Assembly: GCA_946478775.1 (NCBI GenBank)
Contig: CAMLDR010000067.1
Location: 1-20,861 of the forward strand
Reading direction: 5' to 3'
DNA: 20,861 bases
DNA from: an uncultured Flavobacteriales bacterium
GTDB lineage: Bacteria > Bacteroidota > Bacteroidia > Flavobacteriales > Crocinitomicaceae
Position numbers and translations under genes: made by a program. The notes under the pieces were generated by a model. That model worked only from the letters and a program-made list of their open reading frames with translations. It ran no database searches and was not told the DNA's origin. Shown here in pieces: positions 13,900 through 20,861 of this stretch. Numbering within the stretch: the stretch's first letter is position 1; the number at the start of each line of letters is the position of its first letter.

Positions 13900-15252
13900 A
13901 TGGAAATACAGAAAGGCGACAAGAAAATAATCAGGGGTTGGGTGATGTATGACTGGGCAAACTCAGTCTACAATTTGGTGATTTCATCAGCTATCTTCCC
14001 GATTTTCTATGATACGGTTACCACAAATGCTTTCAAGGCAGGTATTGGACTTCAGCCAGAAAATGATCTGCCTGAAGGTTCGGAAGTAACCGTTGACTTT
14101 TTTGGATGGAACATTTCCAATACAGCTTTAATGAGTTTCGTACTTTCTGCTTCTTTTCTGGTTGTTTCATTCCTTTCGCCTTTTCTATCGGGAATCGCTG
14201 ATTACCTGGGGAATAAAAAACGTTTCTTGCAGTTTTTCTGCTATCTGGGCGCGCTTTCATGCATCTCACTCTACTTTTTTGGAGATTTGGTGAAAATGGG
14301 CCTAATTGAAGTTGCATTGATCTCACTTTTCATGGCAAGTATCGGTTTTTGGAACAGTTTGGTGTTTTACAATGCCTATTTACCCGAGATTGCGGAGCCC
14401 AGGCATCACGATAAAATTTCCGCTCGCGGATTTTCCATGGGTTATTTTGGTAGCATGATCCTCCTGGTAATTTGCCTTGCAATTGTAATGGGATTGGGTG
14501 GTGAATATACGAAATATTGTTTTGTCCTTGTAGGACTTTGGTGGATGGGATTTTCTCAAATTACTTACCGAGTTCTGCCGAATACACGTTCTGATAATGC
14601 GAAAACGAAAGGATATATTTGGAATGGATTTCGTGAATTAAGACTTGTCTTCGCAGAATTCAGGTTAACCAAAAGATTAAAAAAATACCTAACGGCTTTC
14701 TTCTTTTTCAATACAGGCGTGCAAACCGTGATGCTGATGGCTGTTTTTTTTGCGAAGAAAGAAATATTTCCTGAAGGAAAAAGTACAGGTTTGATCATTT
14801 CCATTTTATTGATCCAAATTCTTGGAGCAGCTGGCGCTTTTCTTATGTCGCGCCTTTCAGGTAAAATTGGAAATATCAAAACGCTGATATGCGTAATGGT
14901 TGTTTGGGTTGGGGTTTGTGCGATGGCGTATGTAATTACTACAGAAGTTCAATTCTATATACTTGCTTCCATAGTTGGGCTTGTGATGGGAGGAGCACAG
15001 GCAATAGCCCGTTCAACTTACTCTAAGTTTTTACCTCATACGGAAGATCATGCAAGTTATTTTTCTTTCTATGATGTAACTGAAAAAATTGGAATCGTCT
15101 GCGGGACACTCTTCTTTGGAATTATGGAGATCGCAACAGATAACATTCGTTATTCGGTACTTTCAGTTGCATTCTTCTTTATTGTAGGATTAATTTTGCT
15201 ATTCCGCATCCCTAAGCATGAGCGCGGTGATTTGGAAGCAGTCTTTGACTAA
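13900..15252 (+). CDS. UMF1/Atg22-type major facilitator superfamily transporter
   Basis: A 450-residue inner-membrane protein with about twelve hydrophobic helices in two halves. The N-terminal signature WVMYDWANSVYNLVI (15-29) is typical of the UMF1 (Atg22-like) family. A cytoplasmic loop between the halves (about 225-260) is rich in Arg/Lys, and a conserved GGAQAIARSTYSKFLP segment lies in the second half. Fungal Atg22 exports amino acids from vacuoles; bacterial members are little characterised. It begins nine bases after the dehydrogenase gene and is the last gene of the 9976 operon, so it may move a substrate or product of that enzyme. The direction of transport is not known. Confidence 0.85.
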   Translation: MEIQKGDKKIIRGWVMYDWANSVYNLVISSAIFPIFYDTVTTNAFKAGIGLQPENDLPEGSEVTVDFFGWNISNTALMSFVLSASFLVVSFLSPFLSGIADYLGNKKRFLQFFCYLGALSCISLYFFGDLVKMGLIEVALISLFMASIGFWNSLVFYNAYLPEIAEPRHHDKISARGFSMGYFGSMILLVICLAIVMGLGGEYTKYCFVLVGLWWMGFSQITYRVLPNTRSDNAKTKGYIWNGFRELRLVFAEFRLTKRLKKYLTAFFFFNTGVQTVMLMAVFFAKKEIFPEGKSTGLIISILLIQILGAAGAFLMSRLSGKIGNIKTLICVMVVWVGVCAMAYVITTEVQFYILASIVGLVMGGAQAIARSTYSKFLPHTEDHASYFSFYDVTEKIGIVCGTLFFGIMEIATDNIRYSVLSVAFFFIVGLILLFRIPKHERGDLEAVFD

Positions 15253-15257
15253 ATCCT

Positions 15258-15336
15258 CCTAAAACCCTCATTCCCACTGCGTGAATAGACACATGTCTAT
15301 GCGTATTTTATGTTGGAGAGGGATGTGGTTTTGAGG
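15258..15336. terminator. Large imperfect stem-loop between convergent genes
   Basis: AAAACC (15261-15266) pairs with GGTTTT (15327-15332), with partial pairing inside and outside. At the tip, ATAGACA (15285-15291) and TGTCTAT (15294-15300) form a perfect seven-base inverted repeat. It lies between the converging transporter and T9SS-protein genes and could end transcription on both strands, though there is no strong T-run. Confidence 0.45.
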
Positions 15337-15374
15337 CCTTCTGATTAGTTTTCACTTCAAAGCTATCGTTCAAT

Positions 15375-17843
15375 TTACTGAATCAAAACCCTGATTGTTT
15401 CAGTCGTCTTCAAATTACTGATCCGAAGCAAATAAACTCCGGTAGCTTGTCTCAGATCAAAGAAGATGATGTCTTTATCCGTTTCTTTCCTTTCAAGTAC
15501 TTTCCCTTGCAAATCACACAACTCCAGTGTATTCATACCGCTCAATCCCACAACCCGGAAACTGCCATTGCTTGGATTAGGAATAATCTGAACAGAATGG
15601 TTGGCGTCTCGCTTACTGGAAACAATACCGGAGTAACGAGTACTTCCGTCCTTGTCCACCATTTTCAAGCGGTAATAAGAGATTCCTGATAAAGGACTTG
15701 GATCCGGTAATTGATAAGACAGTTTTTGATCGCTGTTTCCTTTAGCGGGAACCGTTCCGATAGTCCCGAAATCAATTCCTTGATCAGATCTTTCAACCGT
15801 GAAATAAGCGCTATTTTCCTCACTTAGTGTTTCCCAAAGCAGGAGAGAAGCATATTCCGAATTCTGTACCCTGAAATTAGTTAGTCCAACAGGCAGGGCG
15901 GTTAAGCAATTGTCTATTTCCAATTGAGAAACGGTCACACAAACAGTTCTTCCGCAATCCAGGCACTGAGCCGGACTTGTGGGCGTATGTCCTGTCAGGA
16001 AATAGTCACCGGCTGCAGAGATAGGAGTGGAACCAGTTCCGCCTGAATTGATCGTTTCGGAAAAGCCGCCAGGACCTGTGATCGAAATAGTTGATGAGCC
16101 GGTGAAACTGCTGGTAGAACAATAAGCAGCATCTGCAGTAAAAACCAGGTCGCTTCCGTTGCAAATGGTATAATTTGTTGCAGTTGGCAGAGCGGTGGGA
16201 ACAGCAATCGGAGCAAAAGTAGGACCGTTGAAATAATGGCTGCAGCTAGTGGCTCCGTAATAAGTCCAGGATTGCCCCAGGCTATTGGTTGCTAACCCAT
16301 AAAACCCACGGCCGAATTGAGTAGGCAAAGAATTGGACCGGAATAAATAACCGTTGCAGCCCGAATTCAAATCGCTGGTTGTTCCACAGCTTACAAATCG
16401 GGCTCCGCTGTATCTCCAGCCAATAGCCGCTGTTTTCCCTGTTGCTGTAACCTTGGTTAATCCAAAGGATTGAGGAGTAGTTCCTTTATAATAGTTCACA
16501 TTAATACTTGAAGTAGGAGCCTCCCAATCCGTAATGCACTCATAAACAGCTGTGTAAAAGTTGTCATTGCTCTGCCAGTCAATGCACTGCTGATCACCAC
16601 CTTCTGCATTACAGAGATCGTGATTGCTTGCAAAAGTAGAGCCGCTCAGGTTTTGGCTTCCAAATACCGAATTCTGAGAAGTCAGTATTTCTACACCTCT
16701 TTCCGCTTGATTCACACTGCTTTTAACAGTAGAGAAAACAGTAGTCTGAGCAGTTGAACTGCTGGATCCCACGCCGTCATCGTTTTCATCGGAACCGTAA
16801 CCGCACATATTCGAAAAGGAAATTCCGCATGGGATCATCTCATTTCCGGATGTAATTATGGGATAATCAATAGCTAAGTAACGACCGGGATTGGTTGTCG
16901 TTATGCCGGAAGTACAGCTGGCCGTTTGTGCATAGCGGACCCGGAATTTAAAACCGGAAGTAAAGTAGGAACTGCTGACCATAATTCCGGAAGCAGCTGT
17001 TGTTCCGGATGCCGCAGTGTAATAATTTCCGGGAGAAGTACTCGATTTAAAAACCGTTAAGCAAACACGAGACCAGGCACTTTCAGTCAGCCATTTCGTA
17101 TTGGTTGAATTATTGATACACATGTCGCTATTTGTAGAACTGATATCCATTTGCATGATTTGGGTCCAGCTTGTCCCTCCGTTTGAAGAGAAATCCAGGT
17201 AAGCAACATTTCCTGTACAGGAACCCCAGGAATTACTTTGTCCGCAGGAAGTCTCGGAAGGGAAAAGCCAGAACTGCACTTTAAATCCTTCCACTGCAGA
17301 TAGGTTGAATGTCGGAGAAACCAATGTGGGACTACCTTGTCCGCGAAGAACGGCATAACTGAGGTTTTGATTGGTATTTGCTCTTCCATCGAAATTCGCA
17401 CCCAGTTTTCCGTTTGCACCTCCGGAACCTACGGTAACTGAATTTGCCAGATTTCCAATGCAAAATCCATTGGTTGCTGTGCAACTTCCACTGCAGTTGG
17501 GTTGGATTAATCCTCCTTTGGCACCATAGCCATCTGCTGCTGGTACAGCTCCTGCGCTAGTTGCAGTGGGAGCACCTCCAAAAGCCCAGCCAGTTGGCAA
17601 TCCTGTTGCCGTCCAAGTTGTTGTTCCGGTAAAATCAAATGCCTGACGTATTCCTGTAGCAGATTCAAAAGAGCCCGGCTGGGTGCAGGGACTTGTGCAA
17701 GTGGCAGCGTGTGAAACATCAGAAGGGCAGTTGGCGCTGGTTTCTCCTGCATCAATTACTCCGTTGCCGCATGTTGGGCATTGAGCATTTAAAAACAGGG
17801 GAGAAAGAAGGACCAAAAATAGGAGGGCAAGAGTAGTTTTCAT
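15375..17843 (-). CDS. Secreted surface protein with a T9SS type A sorting domain
   Basis: An 822-residue exported protein. A signal peptide ends near LNAQ (18-21). The mature N-terminus has a cysteine-rich CPTCGNGVIDAGE motif. The long middle (about 40-640) is rich in Ser, Thr, Gly and Cys, with jelly-roll-like segments (KVQFWLFPSETSC, FKFRVRYAQTASC) and an Ig/PKD-like stretch (SITGPGGFSETINSGG). A fibronectin-III-like part (about 655-745) precedes the C-terminal domain at 756-822, which starts NPSNGSFRV and ends YLLRISN...RVLIQ. That is the type A signal for export through the type IX system and cell-surface attachment. No catalytic motif is seen; adhesion or binding is a guess. A weak box (TATCTTAG, minus strand, 17863-17870) lies 20 bases upstream of the ATG. 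Confidence 0.88.
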   Translation of the reverse strand: MKTTLALLFLVLLSPLFLNAQCPTCGNGVIDAGETSANCPSDVSHAATCTSPCTQPGSFESATGIRQAFDFTGTTTWTATGLPTGWAFGGAPTATSAGAVPAADGYGAKGGLIQPNCSGSCTATNGFCIGNLANSVTVGSGGANGKLGANFDGRANTNQNLSYAVLRGQGSPTLVSPTFNLSAVEGFKVQFWLFPSETSCGQSNSWGSCTGNVAYLDFSSNGGTSWTQIMQMDISSTNSDMCINNSTNTKWLTESAWSRVCLTVFKSSTSPGNYYTAASGTTAASGIMVSSSYFTSGFKFRVRYAQTASCTSGITTTNPGRYLAIDYPIITSGNEMIPCGISFSNMCGYGSDENDDGVGSSSSTAQTTVFSTVKSSVNQAERGVEILTSQNSVFGSQNLSGSTFASNHDLCNAEGGDQQCIDWQSNDNFYTAVYECITDWEAPTSSINVNYYKGTTPQSFGLTKVTATGKTAAIGWRYSGARFVSCGTTSDLNSGCNGYLFRSNSLPTQFGRGFYGLATNSLGQSWTYYGATSCSHYFNGPTFAPIAVPTALPTATNYTICNGSDLVFTADAAYCSTSSFTGSSTISITGPGGFSETINSGGTGSTPISAAGDYFLTGHTPTSPAQCLDCGRTVCVTVSQLEIDNCLTALPVGLTNFRVQNSEYASLLLWETLSEENSAYFTVERSDQGIDFGTIGTVPAKGNSDQKLSYQLPDPSPLSGISYYRLKMVDKDGSTRYSGIVSSKRDANHSVQIIPNPSNGSFRVVGLSGMNTLELCDLQGKVLERKETDKDIIFFDLRQATGVYLLRISNLKTTETIRVLIQ

Positions 17844-17956
17844 AGAAAATTGTAGTGTTCTGCTAAGATAAAGAATTTACAAATTCATGACGCTATTTTA
17901 ACAGAGAAGAATACCATCTTTGGAATATGACCAAAATTCCTGAATTTGGAATGGGT

Positions 17957-17982
17957 TGACGTAATTCCGCAATATTACGTCA
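17957..17982. promoter_or_regulatory. Perfect 9-bp inverted repeat upstream of the T9SS-protein gene
   Basis: TGACGTAAT (17957-17965) and ATTACGTCA (17974-17982) are exact reverse complements separated by eight bases. They lie about 115-140 bases upstream of the start of the T9SS-protein gene and downstream of the thioredoxin-like gene's terminator. No T-run follows on either side, so an operator-type binding site is more likely than a terminator. Confidence 0.45.
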
Positions 17983-18031
17983 CTAACTTTAAGTAAATGT
18001 CTTTAATTAATTGAAAAAGAGTGGTTAAAAC

Positions 18032-18059
18032 AAAAAAAAGACCAACATTTCTGCTGGCC
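18032..18059 (-). terminator. Rho-independent terminator of the thioredoxin-like gene
   Basis: On the minus strand GGCCAGCA pairs with TGTTGGTC (two G-U pairs) around a GAAA loop, followed by eight T. It begins eight bases after the stop codon. Confidence 0.88.
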
Positions 18060-18067
18060 TTCAATAA

Positions 18068-19591
18068 TTAATGAGCTTCTTCTTCCGGATCAGGAGGGAA
18101 TAATTTCTCAGCATCTTTAATGTTCTGCATGCGGTCAATGAAATCCTCTAACTGGGAGATTGTCAATTGCTTCGCGATAATCTTCTTGTCTTTGTCCAAT
18201 ACAAAAATACGTGGAGTAGCATAGATATCGTAAGTGTCATGATAATTCAATGCTTCCAATGTAGTGTATTTTGGAATGAACTGTCTTGGATCTGCAGTTG
18301 CATCTTCAAACAGTTTCTTTGTCAGACCAACATTGATGAATGTCAGCTTATTATCGCGAATGAATTTTTTCCATTTCTCGAAATCGTCTCCGGTAGCTTT
18401 CCCAACAGAAAAGATCTCCACGTTGCGGCCCTTGAATTTCTTCTCATACAAAGTCTGCAGTTTCGGTGTGGTTTTTTTACAGTGCCCGCATTCCGGATCC
18501 CAGAAGTAAAGAATCGTGTATTCGCTTTTTAGGTCGTAGAAATTCTTCCAGTTCACATCTGTTGTATCGCGTAAGCTGATATTCGGAGGACGAACACCCT
18601 GAACCAGGTTCATTTTAACCTTGTTTTCCTTGCACAATTCATCCAGCTTTTCTTTGTCCTTCATCCAGTAAGCAATCGAATTTCCGGCAGCATCATTTTG
18701 ACAATAGTAGCGATTCACCATGTAAACGTATACTTTGTCGAGCCCCATGATGTTTGACTTAGCAAATGTATTTGTAATGTAATCTACCGAGTACTTGAAT
18801 AGTTCTGATTTCTTGTCCAACTGATCACAAAAAGGGAATGCAAAAGTCAAAATGGTATCCGGATGCTGCACCAGCATATTTTTACCAAAGAAGTATTCCA
18901 TTTTAGAACCGAATACAGGCGTATTTACCAAACGATCATCTTTCAAATCGATGTTGTCCCAGTAATGAGCGCGGTAGTATTCGTAGCGGTAATTCGGATT
19001 GATTGCTTTTCCGCTGGCATCTTTCGGTCCTTCGGGAACGGTAACATCCATAGACATTTTAATGATCTTGGCAACCAGTTTTGTCGGATTGTTCTTTTGC
19101 AAATCTGTTTGATAAGCGGCAACCAATTTGGAAATAGAATCCATTTGCTCACCCAAACGTTTGTATTGAGGATCTTCTTCTTTTAAAAGTTTGCGTGCAT
19201 CCGAAAGTTTGGTGGCAGTTTTTCGCTGGTCCTGCAGGTAATTGATATAAGCAACAAATACTTTATTCTCTTCTGATTTCTTTACTTTCATATTTGAAAC
19301 GAAATCCGGACCTTTTGTCTCTATATAAATCTCTTCCTTGTTATAAATGACTTCGAAGTATTTTTGTCCCGGCATCAACAATGCAATAATTCCGGGTTTG
19401 AGATCCGATTTGGCTGTAAATTCAACTATTCCGCCTTTCATTTGTGCGGTATCGGCATAAAATAATTTGGATCCATAGTATTTTGTCAGGAAAACCGTGG
19501 TGTCTTTCGCTCCTTCTACTTTGAAGCGTATTTTTTGACTAAATCCAACGGTTGATACAAATAGCAGTGCAATTACCAGAAGTTGTTTCAT
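18068..19591 (-). CDS. Secreted TlpA/thioredoxin-like protein with an N-terminal DUF4369-like domain
   Basis: A 507-residue exported protein. The signal peptide MKQLLVIALLFVSTVGFSQ is followed by a beta-rich DUF4369-like domain (about 20-110; GAKDTTVFLTKYYGSK), a helical middle part (about 110-330) and a C-terminal thioredoxin fold. There YFWDPECGHCKK carries the redox pair Cys368-x-x-Cys371, and TPRIFVLD contains the cis-proline. It probably reduces disulfides or transfers electrons in the periplasm or at the cell surface. The frame extends to an ATG at 19615, but the eight extra residues would precede a normal signal peptide and that ATG lies only seven bases after the -7 box, so I start at 19591. 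The acidic tail PDPEEEAH is notable. The next upstream gene is the FtsX-like permease. Confidence 0.85.
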   Translation of the reverse strand: MKQLLVIALLFVSTVGFSQKIRFKVEGAKDTTVFLTKYYGSKLFYADTAQMKGGIVEFTAKSDLKPGIIALLMPGQKYFEVIYNKEEIYIETKGPDFVSNMKVKKSEENKVFVAYINYLQDQRKTATKLSDARKLLKEEDPQYKRLGEQMDSISKLVAAYQTDLQKNNPTKLVAKIIKMSMDVTVPEGPKDASGKAINPNYRYEYYRAHYWDNIDLKDDRLVNTPVFGSKMEYFFGKNMLVQHPDTILTFAFPFCDQLDKKSELFKYSVDYITNTFAKSNIMGLDKVYVYMVNRYYCQNDAAGNSIAYWMKDKEKLDELCKENKVKMNLVQGVRPPNISLRDTTDVNWKNFYDLKSEYTILYFWDPECGHCKKTTPKLQTLYEKKFKGRNVEIFSVGKATGDDFEKWKKFIRDNKLTFINVGLTKKLFEDATADPRQFIPKYTTLEALNYHDTYDIYATPRIFVLDKDKKIIAKQLTISQLEDFIDRMQNIKDAEKLFPPDPEEEAH

Positions 19592-19622
19592 GTTTGAGTG
19601 TTTATTTATAATCATGACGTAG

Positions 19623-19630
19623 CAAATTTA
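19623..19630 (-). promoter_or_regulatory. -7 promoter box of the thioredoxin-like gene
   Basis: TAAATTTG on the minus strand is an exact TAnnTTTG match. Transcription would begin near 19617, giving a leader of about 26 bases to the ATG at 19591. It indicates that the thioredoxin-like gene can be transcribed separately from the permease gene upstream. Confidence 0.55.
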
Positions 19631-19655
19631 ATAAAGTCATTGGTTTAACATAAAA

Positions 19656-20837
19656 TTAACCATTGTTCTGTTCGTAAATTCCTTTGCGTGCACTCAGGTA
19701 GGAAGCTAGCGCAAACAGGGAGTAAGCAAGAACCAATGCAAGAATGCTCAGAACGCTTAAACTCGTATCGATATACAATCCTCCTGACTCAAATAAGGAG
19801 TCCAAAAATAGCTTAAATCCGATAAAGGAAGCCAGGCTGAGGATACCAATTATTCCAAAAACTTTGGAGAAATAAACAAAGAAGTTCTTTACCAGTGAGT
19901 TAGGATGATGCCCTAAGCGCATGAGTGTTCGTACTTCGTACAAGTTTTTGCTCAACAGTAACTGCAGGTATTGAATTAAAACCAAGCCTGAAAGGAAGAC
20001 AGCAATGATCGAAATTCCTAAAACAACCAGGATCAGTGTTCCTACCATACTTTTCAAACGGCCCACCACCACTTGTGCATTTTTGGACTCCAGGTGTTTT
20101 TCTTCCAGCATTTGTTCCACCAGCCCGAATTCATTTTCTTTCCCGGAAATCATAATCTGGGTGATCTTTTGTTCGGCATCCGGCGCAAAACGATTGTTGG
20201 CCCAGTTCATGAAATTTTGAGGAACCAGTACGGAAGGAACTTCATTCGTAAAACCGATAATCCGGCAGGAAATGTATTCTTTCATCGTGTCGTTTTTCAA
20301 AGCGAACTTGAATTTGATGTCCATTGCCAGTTCGTCGCTGATTTGGGGCATCCCTTTGGAACTCATAAACATATTCATCATGACCAATAGATCGCGCGGC
20401 ATCAGGATAGGAACCAGCGTATCGCCTTTTTTCCAATGGAAGTCGGTTGATTTAATATCCAGAAAATCAGGGTCGACGGTTTGGATGAAGATATCTCCTC
20501 TGAATCTCGGCACGGAAGGATCTGCTGTTTCGATTGTAATGTTGAAATTGTTCGATTCTACGGGCTGTACATCCAAAATGAACGGTTTTCTCTTCATTTC
20601 TTCAATCTCACTCAAAGAAAAATCTGTTTTCGCAAGGTTGAGTGTGTTGAAACTCGATACTTTCTTTTGAACGATCACTGTATTCGGACCGAGAATTTCA
20701 GCTCCTTTGCCATAATCATTCACTTTGATCAGGTAATGAATGGAAGTGATCAGGAAGGTCATTCCCATAAAAGCACCTACAACGGCAATAATCAATTGGC
20801 GTTTGTCCTGGTGTTGAAATAATAATTTGCGCAGCAT
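19656..20837 (-). CDS. FtsX-like ABC transporter permease
   Basis: A 393-residue inner-membrane protein with the MacB/LolE/FtsX layout: one helix near the N-terminus (about 16-36), a large extracytoplasmic domain (about 40-265) and three helices at the C-terminus (about 268-295, 320-345 and 360-382). The cytoplasmic loop NLYEVRTLMRLGHHPNSLVKNFF (about 298-320) is the type of loop that contacts the ATPase. Such permeases work with an ATP-binding subunit in lipoprotein sorting, export of small molecules or cell-wall enzyme control. No ATPase is in this window, but the upstream gene runs off the edge and ends four bases before this ATG, so the partner is probably there. Substrate unknown. Confidence 0.8.
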   Translation of the reverse strand: MLRKLLFQHQDKRQLIIAVVGAFMGMTFLITSIHYLIKVNDYGKGAEILGPNTVIVQKKVSSFNTLNLAKTDFSLSEIEEMKRKPFILDVQPVESNNFNITIETADPSVPRFRGDIFIQTVDPDFLDIKSTDFHWKKGDTLVPILMPRDLLVMMNMFMSSKGMPQISDELAMDIKFKFALKNDTMKEYISCRIIGFTNEVPSVLVPQNFMNWANNRFAPDAEQKITQIMISGKENEFGLVEQMLEEKHLESKNAQVVVGRLKSMVGTLILVVLGISIIAVFLSGLVLIQYLQLLLSKNLYEVRTLMRLGHHPNSLVKNFFVYFSKVFGIIGILSLASFIGFKLFLDSLFESGGLYIDTSLSVLSILALVLAYSLFALASYLSARKGIYEQNNG

Positions 20838-20840
20838 AAC

Positions 20841-20861
20841 TCAGAGCTTTAATTCGTAATC
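20841..20861 (-). CDS. Possible 3' end of an upstream gene
   Basis: On the minus strand the last bases of the window read as an open frame coding DYELKL followed by TGA at 20843-20841, three bases before the permease ATG. By position this would be the end of a co-transcribed gene, plausibly the ABC ATPase. Only six codons are visible, so the call is weak. Confidence 0.3.
   Translation of the reverse strand, partial: DYELKL

Noticed and set aside
1..20861. tRNA, rRNA, CRISPR, transposase or phage genes
   Set aside because: Looked for on both strands by eye; no cloverleaf, rRNA-like text, regularly spaced repeats or recombinase motifs were found.

Overview
The window looks like a chromosomal segment of a Bacteroidota bacterium, most likely of the Flavobacteriia/Crocinitomicaceae type (Fluviicola-like). 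The taxonomic call is an inference. It rests on promoter boxes of the TAnnTTTG kind, near absence of Shine-Dalgarno sequences, a large secreted protein with a C-terminal type IX secretion (T9SS) sorting domain, a DUF4369-like/TlpA-like thiol-disulfide protein, and low-to-moderate GC. No rRNA, tRNA, CRISPR array, prophage or insertion sequence was seen.

Layout. 92-1227 (+): an ECF sigma factor and a small lipoprotein. 1290-3666 (-): a secreted HExxH metallopeptidase-like protein flanked by two direct copies of a 38-bp hairpin repeat, a decayed Crp/Fnr regulator fragment, an intact subclass B1 metallo-beta-lactamase, and a small two-helix membrane protein. 3892-5502 (-): ATP-dependent PEP carboxykinase (pckA) with a clear terminator, a promoter box and a 5'-leader hairpin. 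5816-9224 (-): a tightly overlapping operon elbB / membrane-anchored MutS-like ATPase / secreted PHB-depolymerase-type esterase. 9440-9844 (+): a DCC-family (DUF393) thiol oxidoreductase. 9976-15252 (+): a five-gene operon described below. 15375-20837 (-): a T9SS-exported surface protein, a secreted thioredoxin-like protein and an FtsX-like ABC permease.

The most interesting part is 9976-12658. A ribulose-phosphate-3-epimerase-like TIM barrel is fused to a CBS pair of the kind normally found at the end of arabinose-5-phosphate isomerase KdsD. It is followed, with a 4-bp overlap, by a type I-beta DAHP-synthase-like aldolase with altered active-site motifs, and then by a KdsC-type HAD phosphatase carrying an unusual N-terminal extension. 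The order sugar-phosphate isomerase/epimerase, PEP-dependent aldolase, phosphatase mirrors KdsD-KdsA-KdsC of KDO synthesis, but the first two enzymes come from different families. This suggests an alternative 3-deoxy-ulosonic acid route. The next two genes, a saccharopine-dehydrogenase-like enzyme and a UMF1-type transporter, follow with gaps of 8-9 bp.

Several genes have their start codon only 3-7 bases after a TAnnTTTG-like box (787, 2087, 9440, 9976), which points to leaderless or nearly leaderless mRNAs. All functional calls are from reading the sequence; no database search was run.
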